Shown: in pieces, positions 53,113-64,000 of the stretch
How positions within the stretch are numbered: the first letter of the stretch is position 1
How the letters are laid out: each line of letters opens with the position of its first letter
Assembly (NCBI GenBank): GCA_900542185.1
Contig: UQMZ01000001.1
Span: 1 to 64,000, forward strand
Source of the DNA: an uncultured Bacteroidales bacterium
GTDB lineage: Bacteria > Bacteroidota > Bacteroidia > Bacteroidales > Muribaculaceae
DNA: 64,000 nucleotides
Reading direction: 5' to 3'
Notes under the pieces: model-generated
Seen by the model: only the letters and a program-made list of their open reading frames with translations
Told to the model about the DNA's origin: nothing
Databases searched by the model: none
Program-made: the position numbers and the translations under genes

Positions 53113-53139
53113 ATAATAAAGGAATTTTTTGTAATTTTG
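53109..53139 (+). promoter_or_regulatory. Promoter of valS
   Basis: TTG (53109-53111), 20 nt, TAATTTTG (53132-53139): a textbook Bacteroidetes promoter overlapping the tatC stop codon. The leader is about 65 nt. Confidence 0.65.
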
Positions 53140-53211
53140 CGCTAAATTAGGGAGTTGCGGTGGGACGCGAAGTGTCATTGGCTGCGACTCCGGCAATATT
53201 TACGACGAAAG

Positions 53212-55833
<2,622 letters not shown>

Positions 55834-55852
55834 CTCTGAAGAATCTCACAAT

Positions 55853-55903
55853 CCCGATACAACAGGCGGGCGCACCTCCATCTGGCGTGCCCGCTTGCTG
55901 TTT
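55853..55903. repeat. Hairpin repeat downstream of valS (copy 1)
   Basis: CCCGATACAACAGGCGGGCGC then an inverted arm ending GCCCGCTTGCTGT. Over 43 nt it matches the hairpin after tolC (62803-62845) at 34 positions without gaps, and the stem is kept. It probably terminates valS transcription. The downstream stretch 55904-56266 has no gene. Confidence 0.7.
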
Positions 55904-55986
55904 ATAGGGTAATAATAGCATTATGCAATTGGAAATGACTTGACGTTTGTGACAATTAAGTGATAAGAATCGGATTATCAAATTAT

Positions 55987-56046
55987 ATGCACGAAAAAAT
56001 ACCGCGATGGCGAGGATTTGTGTCGCTGTGGTATTATTTCGTGCAT
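55987..56046. repeat. 60-bp imperfect inverted repeat in a gene-free stretch
   Basis: ATGCACGAAAAAATACCGCG and its downstream partner GTGGTATTATTTCGTGCAT form a stem of about 22 bp with a loop GGATTTGTGT. The sequence could be a small RNA hairpin, a REP/MITE-like element, or a terminator for the convergent araC transcript. No homology is known to me. Confidence 0.65.
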
Positions 56047-56216
56047 TTGATGGCTTCTAATGAACTCATGGAATTATGTGTTCTGTTCTTAGTCATCGTA
56101 AATGTCCTTTTATCTGCCTTGACGGGAAGTTGAGGCGGAATTAATTGTGTGGCATATTATAATTCACTTGATATGATGTAGACAAACTTTGAAGAATTAT
56201 AGTTATTAGATTTGAG

Positions 56217-56240
56217 TCAGTCGAAGATGAATTTGCCTTT
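56217..56240 (-). pseudogene. Scar: last seven codons of a second copy of the 133-residue gene
   Basis: On the minus strand this reads AAAGGCAAATTCATCTTCGACTGA (KGKFIFD-stop), identical but for one base to the end of the gene at 62863 (KGKLIFD-stop). Nothing further upstream matches. It shows that the 3' end of that gene, like the hairpin above, is duplicated on both sides of the efflux cassette. Confidence 0.6.
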
Positions 56241-56266
56241 AGGATGTGTTATGTGATTGCAGGAAA

Positions 56267-57154
56267 TCAGACGGAGGAGGTCTGGTACTGGCTTGGAGTG
56301 TATCCGGTGTGAGCTTTGAAATATTTGGCAAAGAAACTCTGGTTGGGAAACGATAGCATGTCGCTGATCTGTTGGATGGTATACCTGCGGCATTTCAACA
56401 ATGCCTTAGCCTCGTGCAACACGTATTCGTCAATCCACTCTCCGGCACTCTTTCCGCTGACTTTCTTGATGAGTGTCGAGAAATATTTGGGACTGATGTT
56501 TAACTTCTGAGCGTAATACTTGATGGTGCGATGATTGCGAAATTCCTGTTGTACCAGTTCTATAAAACGACTGTATAAATCCATAGGCCTGTCGCTGTTG
56601 CTGATTTTTTCGACAGGCTTACGAACCAGTTGCTCAAGTGCCGTGCTGCACAGTACATACGAATATGCCTTTAGGGCAAATCTTCGGAACGGGTTGTCTT
56701 CCTGTTGCAATTTGGCCTTCATCCTGGTATAGATGTCAAGGCATTCCTTCATGGTCTCTTTTGAAAGGTGCATCAGGGGATTGTTGTAAATCATATTCCC
56801 GATACCCATAAATTCCTCCATGTGGTCGAATGGGGTAAAATAGTTATTGGAGAATGATATAACGGCAATTCGGGTGTCACCCGTCACTTCCAGTATTTCC
56901 ATCAAGGACCCGGTCAATATGGTCAATACGTCGTTGGCACCTATTTGATATTCAGTCTGGTTTACCTTAACCTTCAACGAGCCGCCGACACAGATATATA
57001 CGATTGTATTATTCGCTTTAATCGGATAATTTTTAAAAATGATGTCTTTGTTTTCTACTACCGTGTCGTTGTTCAGATTGTCGATCATCAGGAACTCGTC
57101 TCCTATATGATAGACTCCGTATATGTGGTAAATATTATCAAAATCATCGGACAT
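56267..57154 (-). CDS. AraC-family transcriptional regulator of the efflux operon
   Basis: 295 residues. The N-terminal half is a cupin-like sensing domain (NNTIVYICVGGSLKVKVNQTEY, GANDVLTILTGSLMEIL). The C-terminal AraC domain has two HTH motifs (HRTIKYYAQKLNISPKYFSTL near 205-225 and YTIQQISDMLSFPNQSFFAKYFK near 255-277). It is divergent from the RND efflux operon with a 173-bp spacer holding a 28-bp inverted repeat. It probably activates efflux in response to an unknown ligand and may repress itself. Confidence 0.9.
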   Translation of the reverse strand: MSDDFDNIYHIYGVYHIGDEFLMIDNLNNDTVVENKDIIFKNYPIKANNTIVYICVGGSLKVKVNQTEYQIGANDVLTILTGSLMEILEVTGDTRIAVISFSNNYFTPFDHMEEFMGIGNMIYNNPLMHLSKETMKECLDIYTRMKAKLQQEDNPFRRFALKAYSYVLCSTALEQLVRKPVEKISNSDRPMDLYSRFIELVQQEFRNHRTIKYYAQKLNISPKYFSTLIKKVSGKSAGEWIDEYVLHEAKALLKCRRYTIQQISDMLSFPNQSFFAKYFKAHTGYTPSQYQTSSV

Positions 57155-57190
57155 AATATTATTCCCGGCCTTATAATATCAATTCGCTTA

Positions 57191-57198
57191 CAAAAATA
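57191..57198 (-). promoter_or_regulatory. -7 promoter element of the araC-type gene
   Basis: Minus strand TATTTTTG, 37 nt before the regulator ATG. The operator repeat begins 33 bp upstream of it. Confidence 0.5.
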
Positions 57199-57230
57199 GT
57201 CATAAAATTCGACTTATTGATTGTATTTAT

Positions 57231-57258
57231 CCTTTAGGACAATTTTTAGTCCTAAAGG
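57231..57258. promoter_or_regulatory. Inverted-repeat operator between araC-type gene and efflux operon
   Basis: CCTTTAGGAC - 8 nt - GTCCTAAAGG, a perfect 10-bp inverted repeat. It lies between the two divergent promoters, about 25 bp upstream of a GAAATTTG (-7-like, 57284-57291) for the efflux operon. Likely binding site of the AraC-family protein. Confidence 0.7.
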
Positions 57259-57327
57259 AATGTTTATATATGCCGATTTATAGAGAAATTTGCACCCGGA
57301 ATTTTTCAGAACGAATCGTAATAGTAT

Positions 57328-58383
57328 ATGAGAAAATCAAATTACTTGGTATTGATTGCCTTGCTCGGGCAGTGTTCATGTCAGCAAACGATCGAGCGGG
57401 AATCGATGCGGACGGTGGTCGTAACCAGTCCGGAAACGGCAGGTATAGTGAACGGCTGGGAAATGTCATTGCCCGGTACAATCAGAGAGGGGCAGACGGT
57501 GCAGGTGTCGTTCAAGGCAGCCGGACAAATAGCCCGGCTGAATGTAAAGGAGGGGGACTATGTCAACAAGGGGCAGTTGATTTCCGTGCTTGACGCCACG
57601 GACTATCAAATCGGATTGCAAGCGTCGCAGGCACAATATTCACAGCTGAAAAATGAGGTGGAACGTGTCCGGACCCTATACGAGCGCAATTCGGTTTCCA
57701 AAAATGAATATGAAAAGGCAAAGGCCGGATTGGATCAGGTTGCCGCAGACCTGCAGTCGAAGAAAAACCAGCTGCAATACACCAGGCTGTATTCTCCCGC
57801 AAGCGGGTATGTGCAGCGGATAGACGCCCACGTCGGTGAGATGGTCAATGCCGGTACTACGGTAGTGTCTCTGATTGATGTCGGCCGGATGGAGGTGGAG
57901 GTCGGGCTTCCATATAATGTCTATCAGCAGCGTGACAACCTGAGGGATTTTACGGTGATATTCGATGGTAAAGAGTATCCGGCTACCATGCTGAACATAA
58001 TACCGAAAGCCGGAATAAGCCAGCAATACACCATGCTTTTAGCTTTACCTTCCGACCGGTTGCTCAGGGAGTCGTCCGGAATGAACGTGGAGGTCCGGTT
58101 CACGATATCAGGAAACAATGCCGTGGCCTCACAGATGACTATACCGGAAAGTGCTATTGTATATGACGGTGCGCAGCCCGGAGTGTGGGTGTTGAAGCCG
58201 GATTCTACCATTAGCCGCCGGCCGATACGGACCGGAACCGTGATTGACGGACGCGTCAACGTGCTTCAAGGTCTCGATGGTTCGGAGACAATAGTCAGGG
58301 CAGGTGCCGGAATGCTTCATGAGGGAGAGAAAGTGAAGGTACTTAAGCAAAAATCAGCTACCAATCCCGGAGGACTACTGTAA
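57328..58383 (+). CDS. RND efflux periplasmic adaptor (membrane-fusion protein)
   Basis: 351 residues, probable lipoprotein (signal ending near QCSC, Cys18). The lipoyl-like half motif GQIARLNVKEGDYVNKGQLISVLD, a helical hairpin (LQASQAQYSQLKNEVERV ... GLDQVAADLQSKKNQLQ), the second lipoyl half YSPASGYVQRIDAHVGEMV, and beta-barrel strands toward the C-terminus. It joins the inner-membrane pump and outer-membrane channel encoded next. TAATG overlap with the pump gene gives coupling. Substrate unknown. Confidence 0.93.
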   Translation: MRKSNYLVLIALLGQCSCQQTIERESMRTVVVTSPETAGIVNGWEMSLPGTIREGQTVQVSFKAAGQIARLNVKEGDYVNKGQLISVLDATDYQIGLQASQAQYSQLKNEVERVRTLYERNSVSKNEYEKAKAGLDQVAADLQSKKNQLQYTRLYSPASGYVQRIDAHVGEMVNAGTTVVSLIDVGRMEVEVGLPYNVYQQRDNLRDFTVIFDGKEYPATMLNIIPKAGISQQYTMLLALPSDRLLRESSGMNVEVRFTISGNNAVASQMTIPESAIVYDGAQPGVWVLKPDSTISRRPIRTGTVIDGRVNVLQGLDGSETIVRAGAGMLHEGEKVKVLKQKSATNPGGLL

Positions 58384-61300
58384 TGAAAATCATTAAATAT
58401 CTTGTGGAACGGCCAACGTTGATGTGGTCGTTTATGGCTGCCATACTCATTGCCGGACTGTTGAGCTTCATGGTGATGCCGAAACTTGAGGATCCTGTAG
58501 TGCCGGTAAAGCAGGCAGTGGTTGTGGTGGCTCGTCCCGGGGCTTCGGTGCACGAGATGGAGTTGCAGGTGGTGCAGCAGGTCGAGGAGTCGCTGCGCAC
58601 ACTGCCTGACGTGAAGAAGGTGAAGACGGACTGTCAGCAAGGGCAGGCCATGTTTACCATCGAGTTCGAGGAAACCGTCCTGATGGATGAGATAGAACAA
58701 CATTTCGATATCCTGCGTCGGCGCGTCAACGATATTCAGCAGGCGCTTCCGCCGGGTTGTGTGGCCTCGCTTGTGTTCGACGATCAGATGGATATATTCG
58801 GCATAGTCTATTCCCTACAGGGCGACGGGTACACATCGGCAGAACTGTATGACTATGCAAAGCTGATACGTCGCGAACTGCTCGGCGTGAAGGGAATAAA
58901 GCGCGTAAGCATCTATGGCAACCGGGAAGAAACCGTCAATATAGTGATTGACAAGAGTAAAATCGCCGCAAACGGACTTCTTCCCACTCAGATCATGATG
59001 GCGTTGCAGGATGTATGCAATCCGGTGAATGCCGGAAAAATAAACGAGGAGTCTTCCAAACTTACCGTCAGGGTCGATACGATGGTGTGTACCGTCGATG
59101 ACGTTAAGAACATATATCTCCCTACCATCGGCGGCAGCCGTGTGAAGTTGTCGGATGTAGCCAAGGTTGAACGTTCGTACGCCACTCCTCAACGTAATGG
59201 CTTTTTTGTCAATGGCCAACCGGCCCTTGCCATCTGTGTGGCGATGGAAGATGGTGTGGTCGTCCCCGATGTCGGTAAGGCTGCAGACAGGAAACTGAAG
59301 GATGTACTGGCAAACATACCTGTCGGCATCACGACTGATAAAATATTTTTCCAGCCGGACAAGGTGGATGAAGCTATCGGATCGTTCCTTATTAATCTTG
59401 TGGAATCGGTACTGATTGTGATCCTGCTGTTGATTGTCACTATGGGATGGCGCAGCGGCGTCATTATCGGGACAGGACTGATACTGACCATCGCCGCCTC
59501 GTTTCCATTGCTTATGCAGATGGGGACTACGCTACAACGCATATCATTGGGAGCCTTCATTATAGCGATGGGTATGCTTGTAGATAACAGTATCGTGGTG
59601 ATGGACGGCATATTGAAAGACAAAAAGCGCCGGCTTCCGGAATCCACATATCTGTATCGTACCGGAAAACTTACGGCCATGCCGTTGCTCGGAGCCACTA
59701 TCATAGCTGCCTGCACCTTCATACCCATATTTCTGTCGCCTGATTCGGTCGGCGAGTATGCGGGAGATCTGTTTCTCGTTCTTGCGGTAAGTCTATTGTT
59801 GAGCTGGGTACTTGCTTTGGTACAGGTGCCATTCTTTGCCAGACTCTTTTTTAAGAAGGACAAGAAGGGAGGGAACTCCGACAATGATGCCGGCGAAGAC
59901 GAAGTGCTTTACAAAGGAAAATTCTACAGCGTGGTGCGAAACACCGTATCCTGGATTACGTCGCACCGCGTCATATCGATATCGGCGTTTGTAGCGGCAT
60001 TGATAGGTGCGGTATGTTGTCTGGGACTTGTGAAGAATCTATTCTTCCCGGATTTCGATTACAAGCAGTTTGTCGTTGAATATTCATTGCCGCCTCAAAG
60101 CAGCCCGGAGAAGGTGCGTGATGACCTTCTTGCGATTTCCAACACTTTGCAGAAGAATGAACTGATTGAGCGTGTGGCGGTGTCGACGGGCGGCGCGCCG
60201 GCGCGTTACTGTTTGGTGCGTCCTATAAATCCGGGCGGCGATTCCTACGGCGAACTCATAATAGACTGTAAGGACTATATTGATGTATTAAAGGTGATAC
60301 CCACGGTGCGAAAATACATACGTGAGAATTATCCGGACGCATACGCACGTGTCAGGAAATATAATTTCTCCATATCGACGTCGCATACTGTTGAAGTAGG
60401 ATTCACCGGTCCTGATCCGGTAGTGCTGCGCCGGCTTGCGGATCAGGCGAAGGATGTGATGCGCGAGTCAAAATACATTGACCGGTATTCCATTCACGAC
60501 AACTGGCAGCCACGGACATCGTCGTTGGTATTTGAGTACGAGACATCCGATGGAGCGCGCTCGGGTATACAAAGAGGGAATATCGCCAATGCTATCCAGG
60601 CCGCGGGAGACGGTATGCCCTGCGGCATCATGGCCGACAACGACCAGCGGTTGCCGATTAACCTCCAGGTCCGCAATGCCGACGGAACGCGAATTATAAA
60701 TCCCGAAGAAATACCGGTATGGAGTCTGACGGGACAAACCTCGACTGTCGGAGCCGTGACGCGCGGGAATGTGATAAAGTCGGAAGAGAATGCAATCTAT
60801 CGTCTTAACGGCATGAGAACCATAGAAGTGGAATGCGACCCCGATCCTGAGAACGAATTGGCCACTCCCGCTCTGATGCTTAGTGACATAACGGATAAGA
60901 TAAATGCGATCCCGTTGCCGCCTGGATATCAGAGAAAATGGCTCGGAGAGCAGGAAGTGCAGAACGAAGCCATGGGCAGTATAATGAAATATCTGCCTCT
61001 GGTAATAATGATAATGCTCGGAGTGTTGCTGCTGTTATTCGGCAAATGGAACAAAGTGGCGATGATTCTTCTGTGCATACCGTTCCTGATAGTCGGCGTG
61101 GCACCGGCTCTGTTCCTGACTTCGACTCCGCTCACGTTCATGGCCATAATCGGATTGATGGGACTGATGGGCATGATGACCAAAAACACCATCGTATTGG
61201 TGGATGAGGCAGATCGGCTTGTGAGGGAGGAAGGATACCAAGTGCGGCACGCCGCCGTGGAAGCCACCGTGTCGCGTGTGCGTCCGGTGTTCCTGGCGTC

Positions 61301-61466
61301 GTTTACCACAATAGTGGGCATGGTGCCTTTGATCATGGACCCGATGTACGGCTCGCTCGCAGTCACTATAATGGGCGGACTGTTCATTGGCACTCTGGTA
61401 ACTCTGCTGCTGTTGCCGTTGCTTTATGTGATTATGGTTAAGGACAGAAAATCTGAAAAACAATGA
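58383..61466 (+). CDS. RND-family multidrug efflux permease
   Basis: 1027 residues in the usual AcrB/MexB size range, with 12 predicted membrane helices in two repeats. N-terminal cytoplasmic start then TM1 (PTLMWSFMAAILIAGLLSFMVM); porter domains; the GMLVDNSIVVMDGILKDKKR motif in the TM4 region, which carries the proton-relay aspartate; and, in the second half, GLMGLMGMMTKNTIVLVDEAD. It exports small hydrophobic or cationic compounds using the proton gradient. Closer to the heavy-metal or multidrug groups cannot be judged. The stop overlaps the tolC start by ATGA. Confidence 0.95.
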   Translation: MKIIKYLVERPTLMWSFMAAILIAGLLSFMVMPKLEDPVVPVKQAVVVVARPGASVHEMELQVVQQVEESLRTLPDVKKVKTDCQQGQAMFTIEFEETVLMDEIEQHFDILRRRVNDIQQALPPGCVASLVFDDQMDIFGIVYSLQGDGYTSAELYDYAKLIRRELLGVKGIKRVSIYGNREETVNIVIDKSKIAANGLLPTQIMMALQDVCNPVNAGKINEESSKLTVRVDTMVCTVDDVKNIYLPTIGGSRVKLSDVAKVERSYATPQRNGFFVNGQPALAICVAMEDGVVVPDVGKAADRKLKDVLANIPVGITTDKIFFQPDKVDEAIGSFLINLVESVLIVILLLIVTMGWRSGVIIGTGLILTIAASFPLLMQMGTTLQRISLGAFIIAMGMLVDNSIVVMDGILKDKKRRLPESTYLYRTGKLTAMPLLGATIIAACTFIPIFLSPDSVGEYAGDLFLVLAVSLLLSWVLALVQVPFFARLFFKKDKKGGNSDNDAGEDEVLYKGKFYSVVRNTVSWITSHRVISISAFVAALIGAVCCLGLVKNLFFPDFDYKQFVVEYSLPPQSSPEKVRDDLLAISNTLQKNELIERVAVSTGGAPARYCLVRPINPGGDSYGELIIDCKDYIDVLKVIPTVRKYIRENYPDAYARVRKYNFSISTSHTVEVGFTGPDPVVLRRLADQAKDVMRESKYIDRYSIHDNWQPRTSSLVFEYETSDGARSGIQRGNIANAIQAAGDGMPCGIMADNDQRLPINLQVRNADGTRIINPEEIPVWSLTGQTSTVGAVTRGNVIKSEENAIYRLNGMRTIEVECDPDPENELATPALMLSDITDKINAIPLPPGYQRKWLGEQEVQNEAMGSIMKYLPLVIMIMLGVLLLLFGKWNKVAMILLCIPFLIVGVAPALFLTSTPLTFMAIIGLMGLMGMMTKNTIVLVDEADRLVREEGYQVRHAAVEATVSRVRPVFLASFTTIVGMVPLIMDPMYGSLAVTIMGGLFIGTLVTLLLLPLLYVIMVKDRKSEKQ

Positions 61467-62773
61467 AAATATATATTATCATAGCCGCATTATTGCTTGC
61501 TATGGACTGTCAGGCCCAGAGCATCGTTCTTTCTCAGGAAGAATGCCGGAAGATGGCCTTGGCGTACGATGAAGACCTTAAGATATCGGCCAATAATATC
61601 TCCCAGGCGAAACTTGACCATAAGGTAGCCAGAAATTCGCTTCTTCCGCAGCTCAGCGGATCTGCCATGGGCATGTACATGGCTCCGGATATGGGATTTA
61701 GTGGTATGAAAATGTGCCTCAAGGGGACATGGACTGCCGGTCTGAACCTGGTTCAGCCTATTTATGTGGGTGGTAAGATAGTGTCCGGTATAAAGCTTGC
61801 TAAATATGGCATAGAGGCGCAGCGAGAGCAGCAAAGGGCGACCCGCGCCAATGTAATCGCCGATGCGGACAATGCCTATTGGACATATATAGCAGTGAAA
61901 GAAAAGAAGCGAATGCTGGAGTCAATGCTGCGATACATAGATGCGATACACGGCCAGGTGAAAAATTCCGTTGAAGCGGAAATGGCGATCTCAGCCGATA
62001 TGTTACGGATGGAAGCAAAACGCAGCGAGTTCAATTACCAACTTGAGAAGGTGAACAATGGCCTTGAAATGTGCCGTATAAACCTTTGTAACATGATCGG
62101 ACTGAATTTCAGTACAGAGATTATTCCCGCCGACACCACTATTAATGTAAACAGTACCGCACGTTATTCCTGTGGACCGGATCTGATTGCCAACAGACCC
62201 GAATACAAACTCATGGAGAAACAGATAGCCATTTCGCAGGAACAGATCAAGATGGTAAGGGCGGACTATCTGCCCACGCTGGCTCTATCGGCAGGTTACT
62301 TCTATTTCGGCAATATGAAGATGAAAGGCTTTGCCGATGACGGAATGGGGAATATGATTCCGTACACTCAAAAATTCAATGACGGTGCATTTTCGTTGAT
62401 GCTGTCGCTGTCAGTTCCGATCTGGAACTGGGGTGAGGGACATAAGAAGGTGAAAAAGCAAAAACTTGCCGTTGAAAACGCGCGTCTCGGTCTGGAAAAG
62501 AACAGCCGTCTGATGTCGATAGAACTAAGGAACGCCTATGATAACTTACGCACATCCGAAACGTTGATAACTACAGCCGAGGATGGAGAGCGCGCCGCTG
62601 CCGAGGCGTTGCGGGTTATGTCCGACCGTTATGAGGTGGGGATGTGTACGCTTACTGATTTGCTTGAGGCACAATCGCAGTGGCATAACGCGCGGTCCAA
62701 TGTCATCGAGGCCAAGACGCAGTTTAAAATCTACGAAACAGACTATCTTCACGCCGCCGGACTACTTGAATGA
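61463..62773 (+). CDS. TolC-family outer-membrane channel
   Basis: 436 residues with a signal peptide (IIIAALLLAMDCQAQS). Two repeated helical-hairpin domains of the outer-membrane efflux family: LSQEECRKMALAYDEDLKISANN and YDNLRTSETLITTAEDGERAAAEALRVMSDRYEVG, with beta strands such as LMLSLSVPIWNWGEGHKKV between. It completes the tripartite pump. It ends 33 bp before a perfect hairpin that stops transcription from both sides. Confidence 0.95.
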   Translation: MKIYIIIAALLLAMDCQAQSIVLSQEECRKMALAYDEDLKISANNISQAKLDHKVARNSLLPQLSGSAMGMYMAPDMGFSGMKMCLKGTWTAGLNLVQPIYVGGKIVSGIKLAKYGIEAQREQQRATRANVIADADNAYWTYIAVKEKKRMLESMLRYIDAIHGQVKNSVEAEMAISADMLRMEAKRSEFNYQLEKVNNGLEMCRINLCNMIGLNFSTEIIPADTTINVNSTARYSCGPDLIANRPEYKLMEKQIAISQEQIKMVRADYLPTLALSAGYFYFGNMKMKGFADDGMGNMIPYTQKFNDGAFSLMLSLSVPIWNWGEGHKKVKKQKLAVENARLGLEKNSRLMSIELRNAYDNLRTSETLITTAEDGERAAAEALRVMSDRYEVGMCTLTDLLEAQSQWHNARSNVIEAKTQFKIYETDYLHAAGLLE

Positions 62774-62805
62774 AGTAACCGATCCAAATCGCACAAACCC
62801 CGATA

Positions 62806-62846
62806 CAACAAGCGGGCGCGTCTCCTCCAGACGCGCCCGCTTGTTG
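62806..62846. terminator. Bidirectional hairpin between tolC and the small exported gene (copy 2)
   Basis: CAACAAGCGGGCGCGTCT (62806-62823) pairs perfectly over 18 bp with AGACGCGCCCGCTTGTTG (62829-62846), loop CCTCC. No T run, but it separates two convergent genes. Homologous to the hairpin after valS. Confidence 0.75.
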
Positions 62847-62862
62847 TAGGTTTGGATGGGGA

Positions 62863-63264
62863 TCAGTCGAAGATGAGTTTGCCTTTGGTGTAGCCATAGT
62901 TGGAGTCGACGATGAGGACGACTTCCTCGGAGAAGGAGACCCATTCGTGGCAGAAGCGGGTCTCGATACAGATGTCGCGCCCCCGGAACTGATAGTTCTT
63001 GTCGCGGATCTGATACAGATTGTCGCCGATCTTCTTTACATCGACAATATACTTACCTGAGTTAAGCCTGGTGGGCGTCAACAGATATTCCACCTCGATG
63101 ACTTTGTCATATCGGCCGATAGCTTTGGTGCCCGATTCCGGCTTTGTTACCTCATAAAAGTCTGCTATATCATAACTGCTTTCGGCTTGAGCCATTAATC
63201 CCGAAAACATAATTGCGAATACAACCCCAATTTTCCCAATATGTGTTTTTATCGACTGTGCCAT
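62863..63264 (-). CDS. Small exported protein of unknown function
   Basis: 133 residues with a signal peptide (GVVFAIMFSGLMAQA). The mature part is beta-rich and has repeated lysine/tyrosine-flanked strands: RYDKVIEVEYLLTPT, KYIVDVKKIGDNLYQIRD, ICIETRFCHEW, and the C-terminal VVLIVDSNYGYTKGKLIFD. A pair of cysteines (ICIETRFC) may form a disulfide. Not recognised. The last seven codons occur again at 56217, on the other side of the efflux cassette. Confidence 0.7.
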   Translation of the reverse strand: MAQSIKTHIGKIGVVFAIMFSGLMAQAESSYDIADFYEVTKPESGTKAIGRYDKVIEVEYLLTPTRLNSGKYIVDVKKIGDNLYQIRDKNYQFRGRDICIETRFCHEWVSFSEEVVLIVDSNYGYTKGKLIFD

Positions 63265-63297
63265 AACTGAATGATTTTACGTTTTTCAATTCCTTTG

Positions 63298-63305
63298 CAA
63301 ATATA
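63298..63305 (-). promoter_or_regulatory. -7 promoter element of the small exported protein gene
   Basis: Minus strand TATATTTG, 34 nt before the ATG. Confidence 0.5.
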
Positions 63306-63345
63306 ATACTTTTCAGACGTAGTTTATAGGTCTATATAAAAATAT

Positions 63346-63376
63346 GTTCCGCTGCGGAGTGATCCGCAGCGGGAAC
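63346..63376 (-). terminator. Intrinsic terminator of the secreted protein at the right edge
   Basis: GTTCC plus GCTGCGGA (63346-63358), loop GTGA, TCCGCAGC plus GGGAAC (63363-63376). On the minus strand ATATTTTTATAT follows. Confidence 0.75.
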
Positions 63377-63408
63377 CGCATACTAAGAAAGAAAAATATA
63401 CAATATGG

Positions 63409-64000
63409 TTAACGGACTATGATCTTGCGTGCTGAGGACTGAGTGCGCAGGATATATATACCGGGCGTGGACGGGCGTGAGCGGAGATGCATGCCGTCCA
63501 ATGTGTAATATTGTGCATCTTCAGTGTCGAAATGTCCGAATTCTGTGCCGTCTGACATTATGCCGTCGGGACTATATGAATCCTGTGCGTCGTTTTCAGG
63601 AAATACCGGCAGCGACGGAAACCAGTAGTTGGAGATCATGTCCACTTCCTTAACCGTCTGGCCGTCGGCGTCGGTGACCCGAAGCTTGTATGTCGGATTC
63701 TGGAAATTGTGGAACAGCGAGATGTACAGTCTGTCCGTGACGGGATGAACGCGCATGGAGCAGCCATAGATGCTCCAGCGGGTCTTGGAGTCCAGACCCT
63801 GTTCCTCGGCTTCCCGGTCAAGATCTATGATTTTTGAAAACTCGTTTTTGTCAATGTCATACTTGAATACCTTGGAACCGGAGAACCATGAGTTGGAACC
63901 TCCGTTCCAGTAAAGGACGTTGTTGCGTGCCGAGGCACAGAAACCATCGGGGGTCCAGGCATACCAGCTGTTTGACGGGGGATAGTAACCGTCAGGAACT
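63409..64000 (-). CDS. C-terminal part of a secreted protein with T9SS-type sorting tail (runs off the edge)
   Basis: The frame is open to position 64000, so the 5' end is missing; 196 residues are visible. The visible start reads VPDGYYPPSNSWYAWTPDG and continues through NVLYWNGGSNSWFSG, KVFKYDIDKNEFSKIIDLD and RWSIYGCSMRVHP, a pattern of beta-propeller or YncE-like repeats as in DUF5074-type proteins. The end ARKIIVR after DGMHLRSRPSTPGIYILRTQ is a type IX secretion sorting tail. An internal ATG at 63756 is not the real start. Confidence 0.75.
   Translation of the reverse strand, partial: VPDGYYPPSNSWYAWTPDGFCASARNNVLYWNGGSNSWFSGSKVFKYDIDKNEFSKIIDLDREAEEQGLDSKTRWSIYGCSMRVHPVTDRLYISLFHNFQNPTYKLRVTDADGQTVKEVDMISNYWFPSLPVFPENDAQDSYSPDGIMSDGTEFGHFDTEDAQYYTLDGMHLRSRPSTPGIYILRTQSSARKIIVR

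Noticed and set aside
53112..53211. T-box or other riboswitch before valS (and before trpS)
   Set aside because: The leaders are under 70 nt and show no specifier stem or T-box sequence.

Overview
The window is from a Bacteroidales bacterium, most plausibly a Muribaculaceae-like gut commensal (inference). The support is an Mfa1/Mfa2-type fimbrial operon, a SusC-like TonB-dependent receptor, C-terminal T9SS-type sorting tails, a fused SpmA/SpmB protein, and many promoters with the Bacteroidetes -7 motif TAnnTTTG. The backbone (about 16.7-64 kb) is GC-rich; the first 16.5 kb is visibly AT-rich, which suggests an acquired island.

Layout. (1) 1-16.5 kb is a one-strand (minus) defence island. Reading from 16.5 kb leftwards it runs: Xre regulator, uncharacterised radical SAM enzyme, DptF, DptG, DptH (split by one in-frame amber codon), SIR2-like protein, Fic protein, then a Hachiman-like nuclease (HamA-like) and helicase (HamB-like). 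DptFGH are known as the restriction arm of DNA phosphorothioation systems, but no dndBCDE modification genes lie in the window; a radical SAM gene sits in their place. (2) 16.7-18 kb holds two small unknown genes and a repeat-rich spacer. (3) 18.1-20.3 kb: mnmE and an exported NUC1-type nuclease. (4) 20.3-27 kb: fimbrial operon mfa1-mfa2-accessory-tip candidate, with a tandem-repeat, almost G-free 5' leader. (5) 27-39.5 kb: a large secreted GLUG/sorting-tail protein, pepT-miaA, yitT, an SGNH hydrolase, an SpmAB-type membrane protein, trpS, ald and a secreted phosphatase. (6) 39.5-43.5 kb: beta-helix lipoprotein and TonB-dependent receptor, probably one operon with the phosphatase. (7) 43.7-45.7 kb: a DUF6155-like gene and a truncated second copy flanking a DUF1016-type nuclease gene that also carries an in-frame amber. 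(8) 45.7-48.7 kb: a CXXX-repeat RiPP cluster (precursor, radical SAM maturase, second maturase, small modification protein). (9) 49-53.1 kb, divergent: polyferredoxin, Fe-S aldo/keto reductase, tatA, tatC. The CXXX precursor and the reductase have twin-arginine signals, so this module and the RiPP cluster probably share the Tat route. (10) 53.2-55.8 kb: valS. (11) 56.2-62.8 kb: AraC regulator divergent from an RND efflux operon, with a perfect 10+8+10 inverted-repeat operator between them. (12) 62.8-64 kb: a small exported protein and the C-terminal part of a secreted protein running off the edge.

The best candidate for an undescribed system is the Xre-radical SAM-DptFGH-SIR2 operon. The CXXX-repeat RiPP next to tatAC is the second. 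No transposase, integrase, tRNA, rRNA or CRISPR array was recognised.
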